A stretch of 64,000 bases of DNA from JAQBQB01 sp963846925 (lineage in GTDB: Bacteria; Gemmatimonadota; Gemmatimonadetes; Gemmatimonadales; Gemmatimonadaceae): assembly GCA_963846925.1 (NCBI GenBank), contig CAWJXW010000019.1, positions 62,001 through 126,000 of the forward strand, given 5' to 3'. A program made the position numbers and the translations under genes. Positions within the stretch are counted from its first letter, which is position 1. Each line of letters opens with the position of its first letter. This document shows positions 29,294 to 38,121 of the stretch, piece by piece. The notes beneath the pieces are model-generated. The model did no database searches and was not told the DNA's origin. It was given only the letters and a program-made list of their open reading frames with translations.

Positions 29294-30318
29294 CCACGGC
29301 GGCGCAGCGTAGCGCCCACGCCGCGCTTGACGCGGCGAGACCTGCCATCGCTCGTCTCGACTCGATCCGCGGTCCGGAGGACACGGCCGCCGACCTGATC
29401 GACATCTGGTCGGCGGTCGAGGCAGCGTTGCGCGCGCTCTCGGGTTCGAACGCGCTCACCGGACAGACGCTCATTCGCGAAGTCCGCCAGCGCCAACTCA
29501 TCGACTTCGATCAGGCGAACGCGCTCGCCGACTTCCAGGCCGTGCACGACCGGCTTCAGAGCACGAGCTACCGGCCGTCGGAATCGGACCTCGCCTCGGC
29601 GCGGGCGGCCGTCTCCAAGCTGGACTCGGCGCTCGTCGACGCGCCGCCGCCTTCGCCGAGCGCGACCGGTCCGCGCGATCCGATGCGCGAACCCGTCGTA
29701 ACTCCGTCGGTCGCACCGCAGACGGCGCCGACACCGAGTGCCTCACGTCGCCGGCTCAACGTTCCATCGTGGACGATTCTCGTCTCGGCGGTCGTCGTGT
29801 TGGCGATCGTCGGTGTCGGCGGCTATTTCCTTTTCGGCCGTCGGTCGCGCGACCCGCTCGAGGAAGGAATCGCGGCGTATCAGCGGGGTCAGCGGGAGGC
29901 CGCCGCGAACGCGTTCAGCCGCGCCGAGCGCGAGAACCCGGCGTCACCGCGTCCGCACATCTACCTGGCACGAATGGCTCGCGACGTCGGCAACTACTCG
30001 TTGGCGACGCAGGAGCTGAAGCTCGCCATCGAGGCGGATCCCAACAATCCGCTCGCTCTGCGCGAGATGGGTGCGAACCTGCTGATGCAGAACAACTACG
30101 AGCTGGCGCGGACGTTCTACGTGCGCGCGGTGCAGGCCGATCCGAGCGACAAGGTCGCGATGGGATATCTCGGGTGCACGCTGATGCGACTCGGCCGCAC
30201 GACCGAGGCAACCACGTTCATGAATCGCGCGGGGCAGGGGCCCTGGAACAGCTGCACGCCGGCCGCGGCGAAACAGATGGGTGAACCGGCGGGTCCCGCC
30301 GGACTCGTGAAGCCGTAA
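29290..30318 (+). CDS. Membrane-anchored TPR protein
   Basis: 342 residues. Residues 1-115 are helical (possible partner-binding), 116-155 a Pro/Thr-rich linker, 160-182 a transmembrane helix (WTILVSAVVVLAIVGVGGYFLF), and 190-300 TPR units (GIAAYQRGQREAAANAFSRA, IYLARMARDVGNYSLATQEL, LREMGANLLMQNNYELARTF). A GTG start overlaps the stop of the preceding TPR gene (GTGA). Together the pair looks like a soluble and a membrane scaffold for an envelope process; the adjacent M16 peptidase may be the client. Function not known. Confidence 0.85.
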   Translation: MTTAAQRSAHAALDAARPAIARLDSIRGPEDTAADLIDIWSAVEAALRALSGSNALTGQTLIREVRQRQLIDFDQANALADFQAVHDRLQSTSYRPSESDLASARAAVSKLDSALVDAPPPSPSATGPRDPMREPVVTPSVAPQTAPTPSASRRRLNVPSWTILVSAVVVLAIVGVGGYFLFGRRSRDPLEEGIAAYQRGQREAAANAFSRAERENPASPRPHIYLARMARDVGNYSLATQELKLAIEADPNNPLALREMGANLLMQNNYELARTFYVRAVQADPSDKVAMGYLGCTLMRLGRTTEATTFMNRAGQGPWNSCTPAAAKQMGEPAGPAGLVKP

Positions 30319-30320
30319 CG

Positions 30321-32975
30321 TTGACCACGAACGCCGCGCTCCCCCTCCCGTCGACCGCGCTGCCCGCGACGTCGGTCGTGCGAACACGACTGGCGAACGG
30401 GCTCACAGTGCTCGTCCGCCGCGACCCTTCGGCGCCGGTCGTCGCCATCGTCACGTTCGTTCGCGCCGGTTATTTCGACGAAACGGACGACGTCGTCGGA
30501 ATCTCGCACGTGCTCGAGCACATGTACTTCAAGGGCACGCCGAGCCGCGGCGTCGGCGAGATCGCCAAGGAGACGAAGGCGGCCGGCGGCTATCTGAACG
30601 CCGGCACGATCTACGACCACACGAGCTACTACACCGTCCTTCCGTCGTCGAGCTTCGATGCGGGGCTCGACGTCCAGGCGGATGCGTACGCCCACTCGCT
30701 GATCGACAGTGACGAGCTGGCGCGCGAGCTCGAGGTGATCATCCAGGAGGCGAAGCGCAAAGCCGACAACCCGGGGGCCGTCGCGACGGAGACGTTGTAC
30801 GAGCTTATCCATGACCGGCACCGCATCCGGCGTTGGCGCATCGGCCGCGAGCCGGGACTGCGCGCGCTGCGACAGGACGACGTGGTGGGCTTCTATCGCA
30901 ACTTTTATCGGCCGGGGAACACGATCCTCGCCATCGTCGGCGACGTCGATCCCGATGAAGTGCTGGCGGACGTCAATCGCCGGTACGGCGCCCTCGCCGC
31001 CGGCGATCCGACGCGCACGCCCGGCCCGAATGAAGACGGCGCCGGGGAGGGGGGATTTCGCCATCGGGACCTGACCGGTGACATCGCGCAAACGCAGATC
31101 GCGTTCGGTTGGCGTACGCCGGGGACGAACCACGCGGACACGCCCGCCCTCGAACTGCTGGCCGGCGTCCTCGGGGCGGGGCGCGCGTCGAGACTCTATC
31201 GCGCGGTACGCGAGCGGCGTCTCGCGTCGGCGGTGAGCGCGTATCACTACACGCCGACGGAGATCGGCGTGTTCGTCGCGCACGCCGAGACGCCGCCCGC
31301 CGCGGCGGCGGACGCGGCGCGCGCCATCTGGGCGCAGATCCGCGCGGTGCGCGACGGCGAGGTCGGCGACCACGAGATCGAGCGCGCGAAGCGAGTCTTC
31401 GAGTCGCGCTGGATCCGCCGCCTCGAGGACATGGAAGGACAGGCCAACCACCTCGCCGAGTGGGAGGCGCTCGGCGATTGGCAAATCGGAGACGACTATT
31501 TCGAGCGCGTGATGCTCGCGACGCGCGACGACGTGACGCGCGTCGCCCACGAGTACCTCGCGCCGGATCGCGCCGGCGTCGTCGTCTATCGACCGACGGC
31601 CAGCGATCCGGTTGCCGCATCGGGCGAAGAGATGCTCGCGCTGCTCGATCGCGAGCCGCGCCCCGCGCCGCTCGCGCCGCCGCCCGCGTACGCGGCGCGA
31701 ATCCTCCCGGGAGCGACGACTCCCGAGTTCGTCGGCGAAGTCGCCGGCGTCTTCGAGTACCGGACGCAGGACGGCACGCCGATCCTCGTGCGAACGAAGC
31801 CGGGCTCACCTCTGGTCCACGCGGGCGCCTTCATGCTCGGCGGCGTTCGGGACGAGGAGTCCGCGCTCTCCGGCCTGACGACGCTCATGGTCCGCACGGC
31901 GCTCAAGGGCACGTCGTCGCGCAGCGCGGAACAGATCGCCGAGGAGGGTGAGCTGCTCGGCGGCAGCGTGTCGGGCGCGGCCGGCGCGGACAGCTTTCGC
32001 TGGAGCATCTCGGTTCCTTCGCGTCACGCCGCCGCGGCGGTGGAGTTGCTCGCCGACGTCGTGCAGCATCCCACGTTCGGCGCCGACTCGCTCGAGACCG
32101 AGCGCGCCATCGCGCTGGCCGACCTCGCCGCGTTGCGCGACGACATGTATCGCTTTCCGATGCGCCTCGCCACGGAGGCGGCGTTCGCGGGCCATCCCTA
32201 CGGATTGTCCGCGGGGGGCAGTGACGACTCGCTGCGCCGAATCACGGTGGACGAGGTGCACGAATGGCACGCCAAGCGCGCGCTCGAGAGCGCGTGCGTC
32301 ATCGCGCTGGTCGGCGACGCGAATCCCGGCCACCTCGCCGAGCTCGCGGCGCGCGCGTTCAACGGACTGCGTCGCACTCCGGTCGTGCAGATCCCGTCGG
32401 CGGTCTGGCCGTCGTCGAGCGCGACGGCGATCGAGACGCGCGATCGCGCCCAGACGGCCATGGCTCTTCTCTTCTCGGGTCCGTCGCGATCGGATCCCGC
32501 GCGCTACGCGGCGGCGATGATCGCCCTCGTGGCGAGCGGTCTAGGCGGACGCTTCTTCGAGGAGCTGCGAGACAAGCGATCGCTCTGCTACACGGTCAAC
32601 GCGTTCGTCGCCGAGCGCGCCCTGGCCGGCGCGTTCGGCGCGTACATCGCGACGTCGCCGGAACAGGAAGGCGCCGCGCGCGACGGACTGCTCGCCGAGT
32701 TCGCTCGCCTGCGCGACGAGCCGGTGTCCGAGCAGGAGCTTCGACGCGCGCAGACGTACGCCATCGGTCTGCACGCCATCCGCCAACAGAGCGGCGCCGC
32801 CGTATTGGCCGATGCCGTCGACGCGTATCTCTTCGGATCGCTCGGTGAGCTCGAGGAGTACGAGGCGCGGATCCGCGCCGTCACTCCGGCTGAAATGCAA
32901 AGCGTCGCGCACGAGCACTTCGATCCGGCGCGTCGCGTCGAGGGGATCGTGCGCGGGACAGGAAAGCGCGTGTGA
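30321..32975 (+). CDS. M16-family zinc metallopeptidase, two M16 units in one chain
   Basis: 884 residues. The N-terminal M16 unit has the inverted zinc motif HxxEH in GISHVLEHMYFKGT (about residue 62) with the third ligand Glu further on (ELEVIIQEAKRK). The second unit starts near residue 480 (YRTQDGTPILVRTKPGSPL) and lacks the motif (SALSGLTTLMVRTALKGT), which is the usual active/inactive clamshell pairing. No signal peptide is apparent, so it is either cytosolic or exported by another route. TTG start at 30321, 2 bases after the upstream stop; a GTG at 30378 would also keep the whole domain. Homologues degrade short unfolded peptides. Confidence 0.9.
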   Translation: MTTNAALPLPSTALPATSVVRTRLANGLTVLVRRDPSAPVVAIVTFVRAGYFDETDDVVGISHVLEHMYFKGTPSRGVGEIAKETKAAGGYLNAGTIYDHTSYYTVLPSSSFDAGLDVQADAYAHSLIDSDELARELEVIIQEAKRKADNPGAVATETLYELIHDRHRIRRWRIGREPGLRALRQDDVVGFYRNFYRPGNTILAIVGDVDPDEVLADVNRRYGALAAGDPTRTPGPNEDGAGEGGFRHRDLTGDIAQTQIAFGWRTPGTNHADTPALELLAGVLGAGRASRLYRAVRERRLASAVSAYHYTPTEIGVFVAHAETPPAAAADAARAIWAQIRAVRDGEVGDHEIERAKRVFESRWIRRLEDMEGQANHLAEWEALGDWQIGDDYFERVMLATRDDVTRVAHEYLAPDRAGVVVYRPTASDPVAASGEEMLALLDREPRPAPLAPPPAYAARILPGATTPEFVGEVAGVFEYRTQDGTPILVRTKPGSPLVHAGAFMLGGVRDEESALSGLTTLMVRTALKGTSSRSAEQIAEEGELLGGSVSGAAGADSFRWSISVPSRHAAAAVELLADVVQHPTFGADSLETERAIALADLAALRDDMYRFPMRLATEAAFAGHPYGLSAGGSDDSLRRITVDEVHEWHAKRALESACVIALVGDANPGHLAELAARAFNGLRRTPVVQIPSAVWPSSSATAIETRDRAQTAMALLFSGPSRSDPARYAAAMIALVASGLGGRFFEELRDKRSLCYTVNAFVAERALAGAFGAYIATSPEQEGAARDGLLAEFARLRDEPVSEQELRRAQTYAIGLHAIRQQSGAAVLADAVDAYLFGSLGELEEYEARIRAVTPAEMQSVAHEHFDPARRVEGIVRGTGKRV

Positions 32976-33006
32976 GGGGCGACGAGTGAGACGAGTCGAT
33001 GTAGAC

Positions 33007-33048
33007 CTGAGTTCAGATCTGCCCGGTCGACGTCAGATCTAGACTCAG
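33007..33048. terminator. Hairpin between convergent genes (possible bidirectional terminator)
   Basis: CTGAGTTCAGATCTG (33007-33021) pairs with CAGATCTAGACTCAG (33034-33048), a 15-base stem with one wobble and one mismatch and a 12-base loop. It lies 31 bases after the M16 stop and before the convergent membrane protein. No long T-run follows on either strand, so termination is likely but not certain. Confidence 0.55.
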
Positions 33049-33056
33049 TCATGTCA

Positions 33057-33128
33057 CGGTCTACCGGTCTACCGGTCCACCGGTCTACCGGTCTACCGGT
33101 CCACCGGTCCACCGGTCCACCGGTCCAC
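33057..33128. repeat. Nine-copy octamer tandem repeat
   Basis: Nine head-to-tail copies of CGGTCTAC or CGGTCCAC (order T,T,C,T,T,C,C,C,C at the variable base). Every junction creates the palindrome ACCGGT. It ends one base before the stop codon of the membrane/TIM-barrel gene (33130-33132). It is noncoding on both strands. Copy number is likely to vary between strains. Confidence 0.9.
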
Positions 33129-33129
33129 C

Positions 33130-34713
33130 CTATCTCACCGACTCCCTCAATCCCGTCAGCGCGCGCATCACTGTCGCCGTCGCCGACCTGTAGCGTCCAT
33201 CGGGTGCGCGCAGTCCGCGCGCTTGCAGGTAGTCGCTCGCCTCGTAGACGACCGTTCCCTTGACGCCCGGATGGTCGGTGCCCCACGCGAGCACCTGCCA
33301 GATCGCGTCGGCCTGGCTGCGCTCGCCGTAGGCGAGCGGATATCCGCCGGTCGCGAAGATCCACATGTCCTTCGTCGTCGGCGTCGCGCGCATCCAGCGG
33401 TCGGCAGTGCGCGTGTCGGTCTGGATCCCGCCGCCGACGTACGGCGACGGAAAGAAGGAGAAGCCGACGATGTCGATCGGTGAGCGCGCGCGGGCGGCCC
33501 ACGCAAAGAGTGCGCTGTCGCCGTGCCGATAGTCGGACGCCGACACGCCGATGCGAACCTTCGGATCGACGGCCTTGGCCGCGCGCACGGCGTCGATCAG
33601 ATACGACTCCCACCGCGCCGGCTGCAACGACCCGACGGCCTGCGCGCCGGCCCCGTACGGATCCTCGGCCGGAAGGAGAATGTCCGGGTGCAGCCGAGCG
33701 ACGACGCGGCGCACCGTGAGCAGGCGCTCTCCTTCGTTGAGCGGCTTCGTCTCCACCTCGGGAACCAGCACGCGCGGATAGCCGATCGCGACGATGATCG
33801 TCGTGCTGTCGCGGCGCCACGGATCCAGCACGCGGGCGAGCGAATCCAGCGACCCGCGGCTGATGCCGGGCCGCACGACCACCTCCACCGCATCCACCTC
33901 GATGGTGTCGGCGAGCGCCGAGTCGGCGCGGATCGCCGCCGCCGGCGGCCCGGCCGAGAGGTCGGGGAAAACCTTGAGCCCGACGGCGAAGTCGCCGTTC
34001 GGCCGCTCGCGCAGCGGATCGCGCGCGTGCGCCGCGTACGTCTGCAACTGGACGACCGCGCGCGGCAACCCGACGACGATGATCACACCGACCCACGCGA
34101 GCCCGTACACCGAAACGATCACGCGGAAGGGCGCCGTGAACTTGTAGAGAGCGGGGAACGCGGGCGAAATGATGGGCACGTTCAGGTAGAACGGCGACGC
34201 CAACACGCTGGGGCTTCCGCCCGCCAGAACCATCGCCAGACTCTGCGCGCCGAGCAGCGCGACGAACGGCTGCGCCGACGTGTGGCCGTGAGCGACCATG
34301 TAACGGACGATGCCGATCCCGGCGATCAGCACGTTATAGGTCGCGATCGGCAGCCCCAACGCGAAGAGGAATCGCGGAACGCCGAACCCGGCGACGTGCG
34401 GCGTCGCCGACTCTCGAATGAGCTCGCCGGGGACGAGTCCTCGCACCAGCGCATAGACCGATTGCGCGGCGTACAGGATCAGCACGGCGGGCCAGAGCCA
34501 ATCCATCGTCGACACGGCGCGATTCGTCAACACGGTCGACGTCGCGAGATACAACACGAGCGCGGGAACGATCATCAGCGCCGCGAACCCGCACATGAGC
34601 TGCAGCGGCCGCTCGGCCTGATCGTTTTGCGCGATCCGGCCGGCGAGCACGATGTCCCAAATCAGGATGATACCCGTCAGCGCGAGATGCGCCGGGGCGA
34701 GCATGTTTCTCAT
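33130..34713 (-). CDS. Polytopic membrane protein with a C-terminal glycosidase-like TIM-barrel domain
   Basis: 527 residues. The first 230 residues carry about seven hydrophobic helices (LALTGIILIWDIVLAG, LMCGFAALMIVPALVLYLA, FRVIVSVYGLAWVGVIIVVGL and others). The last 270 look like a TIM barrel of the glycoside-hydrolase type: IIVAIGYPRVLVPE, LHPDILLPAEDPYG, KVRIGVSASDYRHGD, IDIVGFSFFPSPY, MWIFATGGYPLAYGE and VKGTVVYEASDYL. The Glu in LPAEDPYG and another in YGERSQ are candidate acid/base residues, but I cannot name a GH family. ATG at 34713 overlaps the upstream stop (ATGA), so it is coupled to the small AdoMetDC-like gene. It may act on an extracytoplasmic glycan. Confidence 0.75.
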   Translation of the reverse strand: MRNMLAPAHLALTGIILIWDIVLAGRIAQNDQAERPLQLMCGFAALMIVPALVLYLATSTVLTNRAVSTMDWLWPAVLILYAAQSVYALVRGLVPGELIRESATPHVAGFGVPRFLFALGLPIATYNVLIAGIGIVRYMVAHGHTSAQPFVALLGAQSLAMVLAGGSPSVLASPFYLNVPIISPAFPALYKFTAPFRVIVSVYGLAWVGVIIVVGLPRAVVQLQTYAAHARDPLRERPNGDFAVGLKVFPDLSAGPPAAAIRADSALADTIEVDAVEVVVRPGISRGSLDSLARVLDPWRRDSTTIIVAIGYPRVLVPEVETKPLNEGERLLTVRRVVARLHPDILLPAEDPYGAGAQAVGSLQPARWESYLIDAVRAAKAVDPKVRIGVSASDYRHGDSALFAWAARARSPIDIVGFSFFPSPYVGGGIQTDTRTADRWMRATPTTKDMWIFATGGYPLAYGERSQADAIWQVLAWGTDHPGVKGTVVYEASDYLQARGLRAPDGRYRSATATVMRALTGLRESVR

Positions 34714-35051
34714 CCGCGGCTGCGCACCACGGTTTTGACGTCGCGCGGCGTGAGTCGCCGCGAGAACACGTCCACCGCCTTGCGGCAATCGTGCGACGAC
34801 GGCGACACGACGTCGAACAGCAGGATCTGACGCTCGGGCACGGCGTGCACGACCATGTGCCCGCTCTCGAGCAGAAGAGCCGCGGACAAGCTTCCATTGG
34901 TCTCGTCGCGTACGGCTGGGACGCCGATGCTGCTGAAGCCGACGGCGCTCGCCGCGGCGATCAGCAGTCCGCTGATCAGCGTTCCATCACGAAGCTGGCT
35001 CGCGGGAACTCCGATGAATTCGGCCGACAGGTGCGAGTGCGTGGCCGGCAC
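34710..35051 (-). CDS. S-adenosylmethionine decarboxylase-like protein with an altered active site
   Basis: 113 residues, near the 120-130 of bacterial SpeH/SpeD-type proenzymes. The fold signature is present: HSHLSAEFIGV at the start, GSLSAALLLES, HMVVHAVPERQILLFDVVS and the C-terminal helix DCRKAVDVFSRRL. Active enzymes (for example from Thermotoga) cleave at Glu-Ser in ESHLTIHTWPE to make a pyruvoyl group and use a Cys in FTCG. Here the stretch reads ESGHMVVHAVPE, where alignment on the conserved HxxPE puts Gly at the pyruvoyl Ser, and the Cys position is Ser (VVSPSS). Autocleavage and decarboxylation are therefore doubtful. GTG at 35051 chosen because it follows the M28 stop directly; coupled to the next gene by ATGA. 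Confidence 0.7.
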   Translation of the reverse strand: MPATHSHLSAEFIGVPASQLRDGTLISGLLIAAASAVGFSSIGVPAVRDETNGSLSAALLLESGHMVVHAVPERQILLFDVVSPSSHDCRKAVDVFSRRLTPRDVKTVVRSRG

Positions 35052-35067
35052 AGGCGAGCCGTTTGCC

Positions 35068-36580
35068 CTATGCGCCGCACGGCGGCGGCGGCGGTTGCGG
35101 CGGGCCGCCCCGGCCACCGGCTCCGCCCGCGGCCCCTGCCCCAGCCCCGCCACCCGCGCCGCGCCCGCCGCCGGCAGTGGCACCGTTGGCGGCGCGCGGC
35201 GGATTCGGGGTTGGCATCGACGCCGCCATCGAACGCGAGCCGCCGGGACCGAGCGCGCGGACGGCGGCCCATTCGTCGTCCAGCTGTCGTCGCAGCGTGC
35301 AGCGCGTGATGTTGCCGAGCGGAACCACTCTCGACCACGTCGGCTCCGTCGTCCGGCGGATCAGCAGCTCGTAGCCCGTGGCTCCGGACGACGCCTCCCA
35401 GCTCAACGTCCATGCCTGTCCGCCCGACGATCCTTCGGCGACGTTCCGCCCCTGACGCATCGCTCTCGCGTTCGCCGGCGTCGCCGGCGCCATCGCCAGC
35501 GACGCGACGGTCATCGCGTTCACGCGAGCGACGTTCGCGACGTACCCGAAGTTCACGTGGGCGAAGTCGTCGGTCGGCAGGTGCTGGCGGTTGTAGTTCT
35601 CGACGCGCTCGGTGAACCGCAACCCCGGATCGCCGAGCGTGACGTACGGCTCGTGATCGCCGCCGCGTCCGATGCGATCGAGGCGCCACACGGGCAGCAC
35701 CTCGAAGTTCGGCAGGTACACGCGGTTCAGCCCCCAGACGTACCGGCCGAGCTCCCGGCTCGATGAGTTGTCGGGGTCGGCCGCGAAGATTCGCATGCTG
35801 GTCGAATCGGTGTAGCCGTCCTCGGCGACGACGTTGCCGACGATGTCGTCCGTCATGCCCGCGACGACCTTGTAGCCCTTCTCGTGCAGCCACTCGGCGA
35901 GCTGCCGCGACGCCGTTCAATCCCTGTTCCTCGGAGGCGACGGTCACGAAGATGATCGACGCGTCGAGTCCCTTGGGAAATCGCATCGAGAAGACGCGGG
36001 CCAGCTCGATCACCGCCGAGCTGCCCGAGCCGTCGTCGTCGGCGCCGGGCGCGGTGGAGGTCGAGTCGTTCGTGCCGTTGGGGTTGCCGCAGACGCACGA
36101 GTCGTAGTGTCCGCTCATCACGACGACGCGGCTCGTGTCGCGACCCGGCAACCACGCGAGCACGTTGACGATGTTCGCCTGGATCGGGTTGTTGCGGCCG
36201 ACCATCTGGACCTTCTCGTTGTACTCGACGCGCAGGCAGCCGCCGCAGGCTTGCGAGTATCGTTGGAACTCGGAGTAGATCCACCGGCGCGCGGCGCCGA
36301 TGCCGTGCGTCGTCGACGTCGTGTCGGAGAAGGTGTTGCGCGTGCCGAACGACACGAGCGTCGAGTCGATGCGGCGGATGTTCTTCTGATTGACTTCGGC
36401 CAGCGCCGCCGCGACCTCCGGCATGCTGGACAGGCCGATTCGCTGGTCGATCGTGGCGATCGGCCCCGACGATGGGCTGAGCGCGGAGACCTTCGCCACC
36501 GTCGTCGGCGCGCCGCACGCGGCCGCCGCCATTCCGGCCGCCGCCACGAACGCGCATGTCACGTTTCTCAATGCCTTCAC
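35068..36580 (-). CDS. M28-family metallopeptidase lipoprotein, one frameshift
   Basis: About 504 residues from the GTG at 36580 once one extra base near 35911 is removed. A lipobox (MAAAAC) near residue 20 indicates a lipidated, exported protein. The M28 two-zinc site is visible: VVMSGHYDSCVCGNPNG (His, Asp), APGADDDGSGSSAVIELA (Asp), VASEEQGLNGSRQLAEW (Glu-Glu), VVAGMTDDIVG (Asp) and NYNRQHLPTDDFAHVNFG (His). The enzyme is an aminopeptidase or glutaminyl-cyclase-like hydrolase. A fibronectin-like domain follows (QAWTLSWEASSGATGYELLI), then a Gly/Pro-rich tail. A longer start at 36634 would leave only 14 bases to the divergent gene. Frame arithmetic (remainder 1) agrees with a single insertion. 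Confidence 0.87.
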
Positions 36581-36648
36581 GGTCGCTTTCGAGGGAGAAT
36601 CGGCGAAGCTATGGGGGCCGTCCAAGGCTGGCAAGTTAGGTTTGGGCC

Positions 36649-37176
36649 ATGTTATCGCGAGAGAGGCTCCGCGCTCTCCCGAACATCATTTCATCGTCGC
36701 GCGTTCTGCTCGCCGCGGGCTTTGCCGTTGTCACCGACGTGGACAAGCGGCTCGGCCTCGTCGGGCTCGCGGCTGCCACCGACGTGCTCGACGGGTGGCT
36801 CGCGCGGCGCGCGAAGTGGACGACGCGCCTTGGCGCGCTGATCGACCCCATGGCCGACCGCATTTTTGCGCTCGTCGCGGTGATCACCTTCCTCGATTCG
36901 GGGGCTCTGTCGCTTCGCGGCAGCCTCGTGATGCTGTCGCGCGACATCATGACGGCGATCGGCTTCCTTGTCGCCCGCGCCGTGTCGTGGCTTCGGCCGG
37001 TGCACCTGCGAGCCCGACGCGCCGGCAAGCTGGTGACCGCGCTGCAGTTCATCGCGTTCGTGGTGCTCCTGCTCGCGCCGCAGCGAATCCTGCCCATCCT
37101 GTGGCTGGTCGGGATAGCCTCGGCGTACTCGGTGCTCGACTACACGTTCGCTTTGTGGCACGCGCGCGCCCGCTAG
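36649..37176 (+). CDS. CDP-alcohol phosphatidyltransferase family membrane protein
   Basis: 175 residues, with four to six hydrophobic helices. It carries the family motif DxxDGxxARxxxxxxxxGxxxDxxxD as TDVLDGWLARRAKWTTRLGALIDPMADR, which binds the metal ions and the CDP group. The enzyme moves a phosphatidyl group from CDP-diacylglycerol to an alcohol at the inner membrane. By size it is near phosphatidylglycerophosphate synthase (PgsA) or cardiolipin synthase, but the acceptor cannot be told from the sequence. ATG at 36649, divergent from the M28 gene. Overlaps the next gene by 22 bases. Confidence 0.9.
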   Translation: MLSRERLRALPNIISSSRVLLAAGFAVVTDVDKRLGLVGLAAATDVLDGWLARRAKWTTRLGALIDPMADRIFALVAVITFLDSGALSLRGSLVMLSRDIMTAIGFLVARAVSWLRPVHLRARRAGKLVTALQFIAFVVLLLAPQRILPILWLVGIASAYSVLDYTFALWHARAR

Positions 37177-37631
37177 CGATTCTGATCGCCGCGGCGTTTC
37201 CGGCCGCTCTCGCCGCGCAGCAGGAGCCGCTCACTTACCCCGAGCTCCGTGCGGATGCGTTCTTCGCCAACGGCACGACGGTGCAGGGCGGGGCCGGCGT
37301 AGTCGTGCCGGCAGGGGTCTACGTTCGCGTCGCGCTCGACGGCGGTGCCGGCGAGAGTTGGCGTCACGGATCGTCGTTCGCCTCGGGGCGTGTCGATCTC
37401 ATCGCCCGGTTCCTTCTCGATCCGCTGCGAGAGAACAACGTCGCGTTCTCCTTCGGCGGCGGCCTGAGCGAGCCGATCGACCGCGACGGCTTCAGGACGC
37501 CGTACCTCACGATCGTCGTGGACATCGAGGGGCGCCGGCGCGGCGGATTCACCCCCGCGCTCGAGGTGGGGCTGGGCGGCGGGGCGCGCGTGGGGTTCGT
37601 GCTGCGACGCTCTCCCCCCCGCTGGCGATAA
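37155..37631 (+). CDS. Small secreted beta-rich protein
   Basis: 158 residues, family not recognised. GTG start at 37155 gives MARARPLAILIAAAFPAALAAQ, a signal peptide. The mature part alternates Gly and hydrophobic residues (GAGVVVPAGVYVRVALDGG, FSFGGGLSEPIDRDGFRTPY, VGLGGGARVGFVLRRSP), ending in an aromatic-poor strand, which suggests a small outer-membrane or periplasmic beta-barrel. It overlaps the CDP-alcohol phosphotransferase gene and is probably cotranscribed. A terminator follows at 37658. Confidence 0.7.
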   Translation: MARARPLAILIAAAFPAALAAQQEPLTYPELRADAFFANGTTVQGGAGVVVPAGVYVRVALDGGAGESWRHGSSFASGRVDLIARFLLDPLRENNVAFSFGGGLSEPIDRDGFRTPYLTIVVDIEGRRRGGFTPALEVGLGGGARVGFVLRRSPPRWR

Positions 37632-37657
37632 GCGGAGGGACGCATCGTCGAACGAAA

Positions 37658-37680
37658 ACGCCCCCGAACTTCGGGGGCGT
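37658..37680. terminator. Bidirectional intrinsic terminator
   Basis: ACGCCCCCGAA-C-TTCGGGGGCGT: 11-base perfect arms. On the minus strand it is followed by TTTTCGTT. It lies between the convergent genes ending at 37631 (+) and 37698 (-) and can serve both. Confidence 0.85.
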
Positions 37681-37697
37681 CGTGCTATCAGCTATGT

Positions 37698-37970
37698 CTA
37701 GGCGGCTGCCGTGTCGTCGCGCTTCTTGGGCGGTTGCGAGAACCGCTCACCCAACTTGCGCAGCTCGCCGATCTCGTTCGTGCCGAGCTCGGGATATCGG
37801 TCGGCCATGTAGGCCATCGTCTCGGAGAACCACGTGCTCTGGTCCTCGGGCGCCGATCCGACCACTCCGCACCGCATGATGTGCTGGAACAACTCGTCGC
37901 GTGCTTCCTCGAACGGCGTCGGTGTCGCGATTGGCGCCGACCTCACCGCTCCATTTCTCTGTCTAGCCAT
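37698..37970 (-). CDS. Small hypothetical protein
   Basis: 90 residues; family not recognised. After a basic N-terminus (MARQRNGAVRSAP) it is an acidic helical protein (FEEARDELFQHIMRCGV, TWFSETMAYMADRYPELG, EIGELRKLGERFSQPPKK). No signal or membrane segment. The ATG at 37970 is chosen because residues upstream of it in the same frame are Arg-rich and unlike the rest. It ends 18 bases from the terminator hairpin at 37658, which supports it being a real transcribed gene. Confidence 0.65.
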   Translation of the reverse strand: MARQRNGAVRSAPIATPTPFEEARDELFQHIMRCGVVGSAPEDQSTWFSETMAYMADRYPELGTNEIGELRKLGERFSQPPKKRDDTAAA

Positions 37971-38121
37971 GTACCTGGGTTGAGGTGTGTGAGACTTGGA
38001 AAGCCGAAACCTAATCGACTCAGTCCTGCTACGTGCGCCACTGCGCAATCGTTGCGCCGCGCGTTCGCGCGCGCCGCGGTTGCGCGGGCGAGTCTGGCGT
38101 GCGTGAGCCGCCGTCGAGCAA

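Noticed and set aside
33057..33128. Considered as a CRISPR array
   Set aside because: Units are 8 bases with no spacers; it is a simple tandem repeat.
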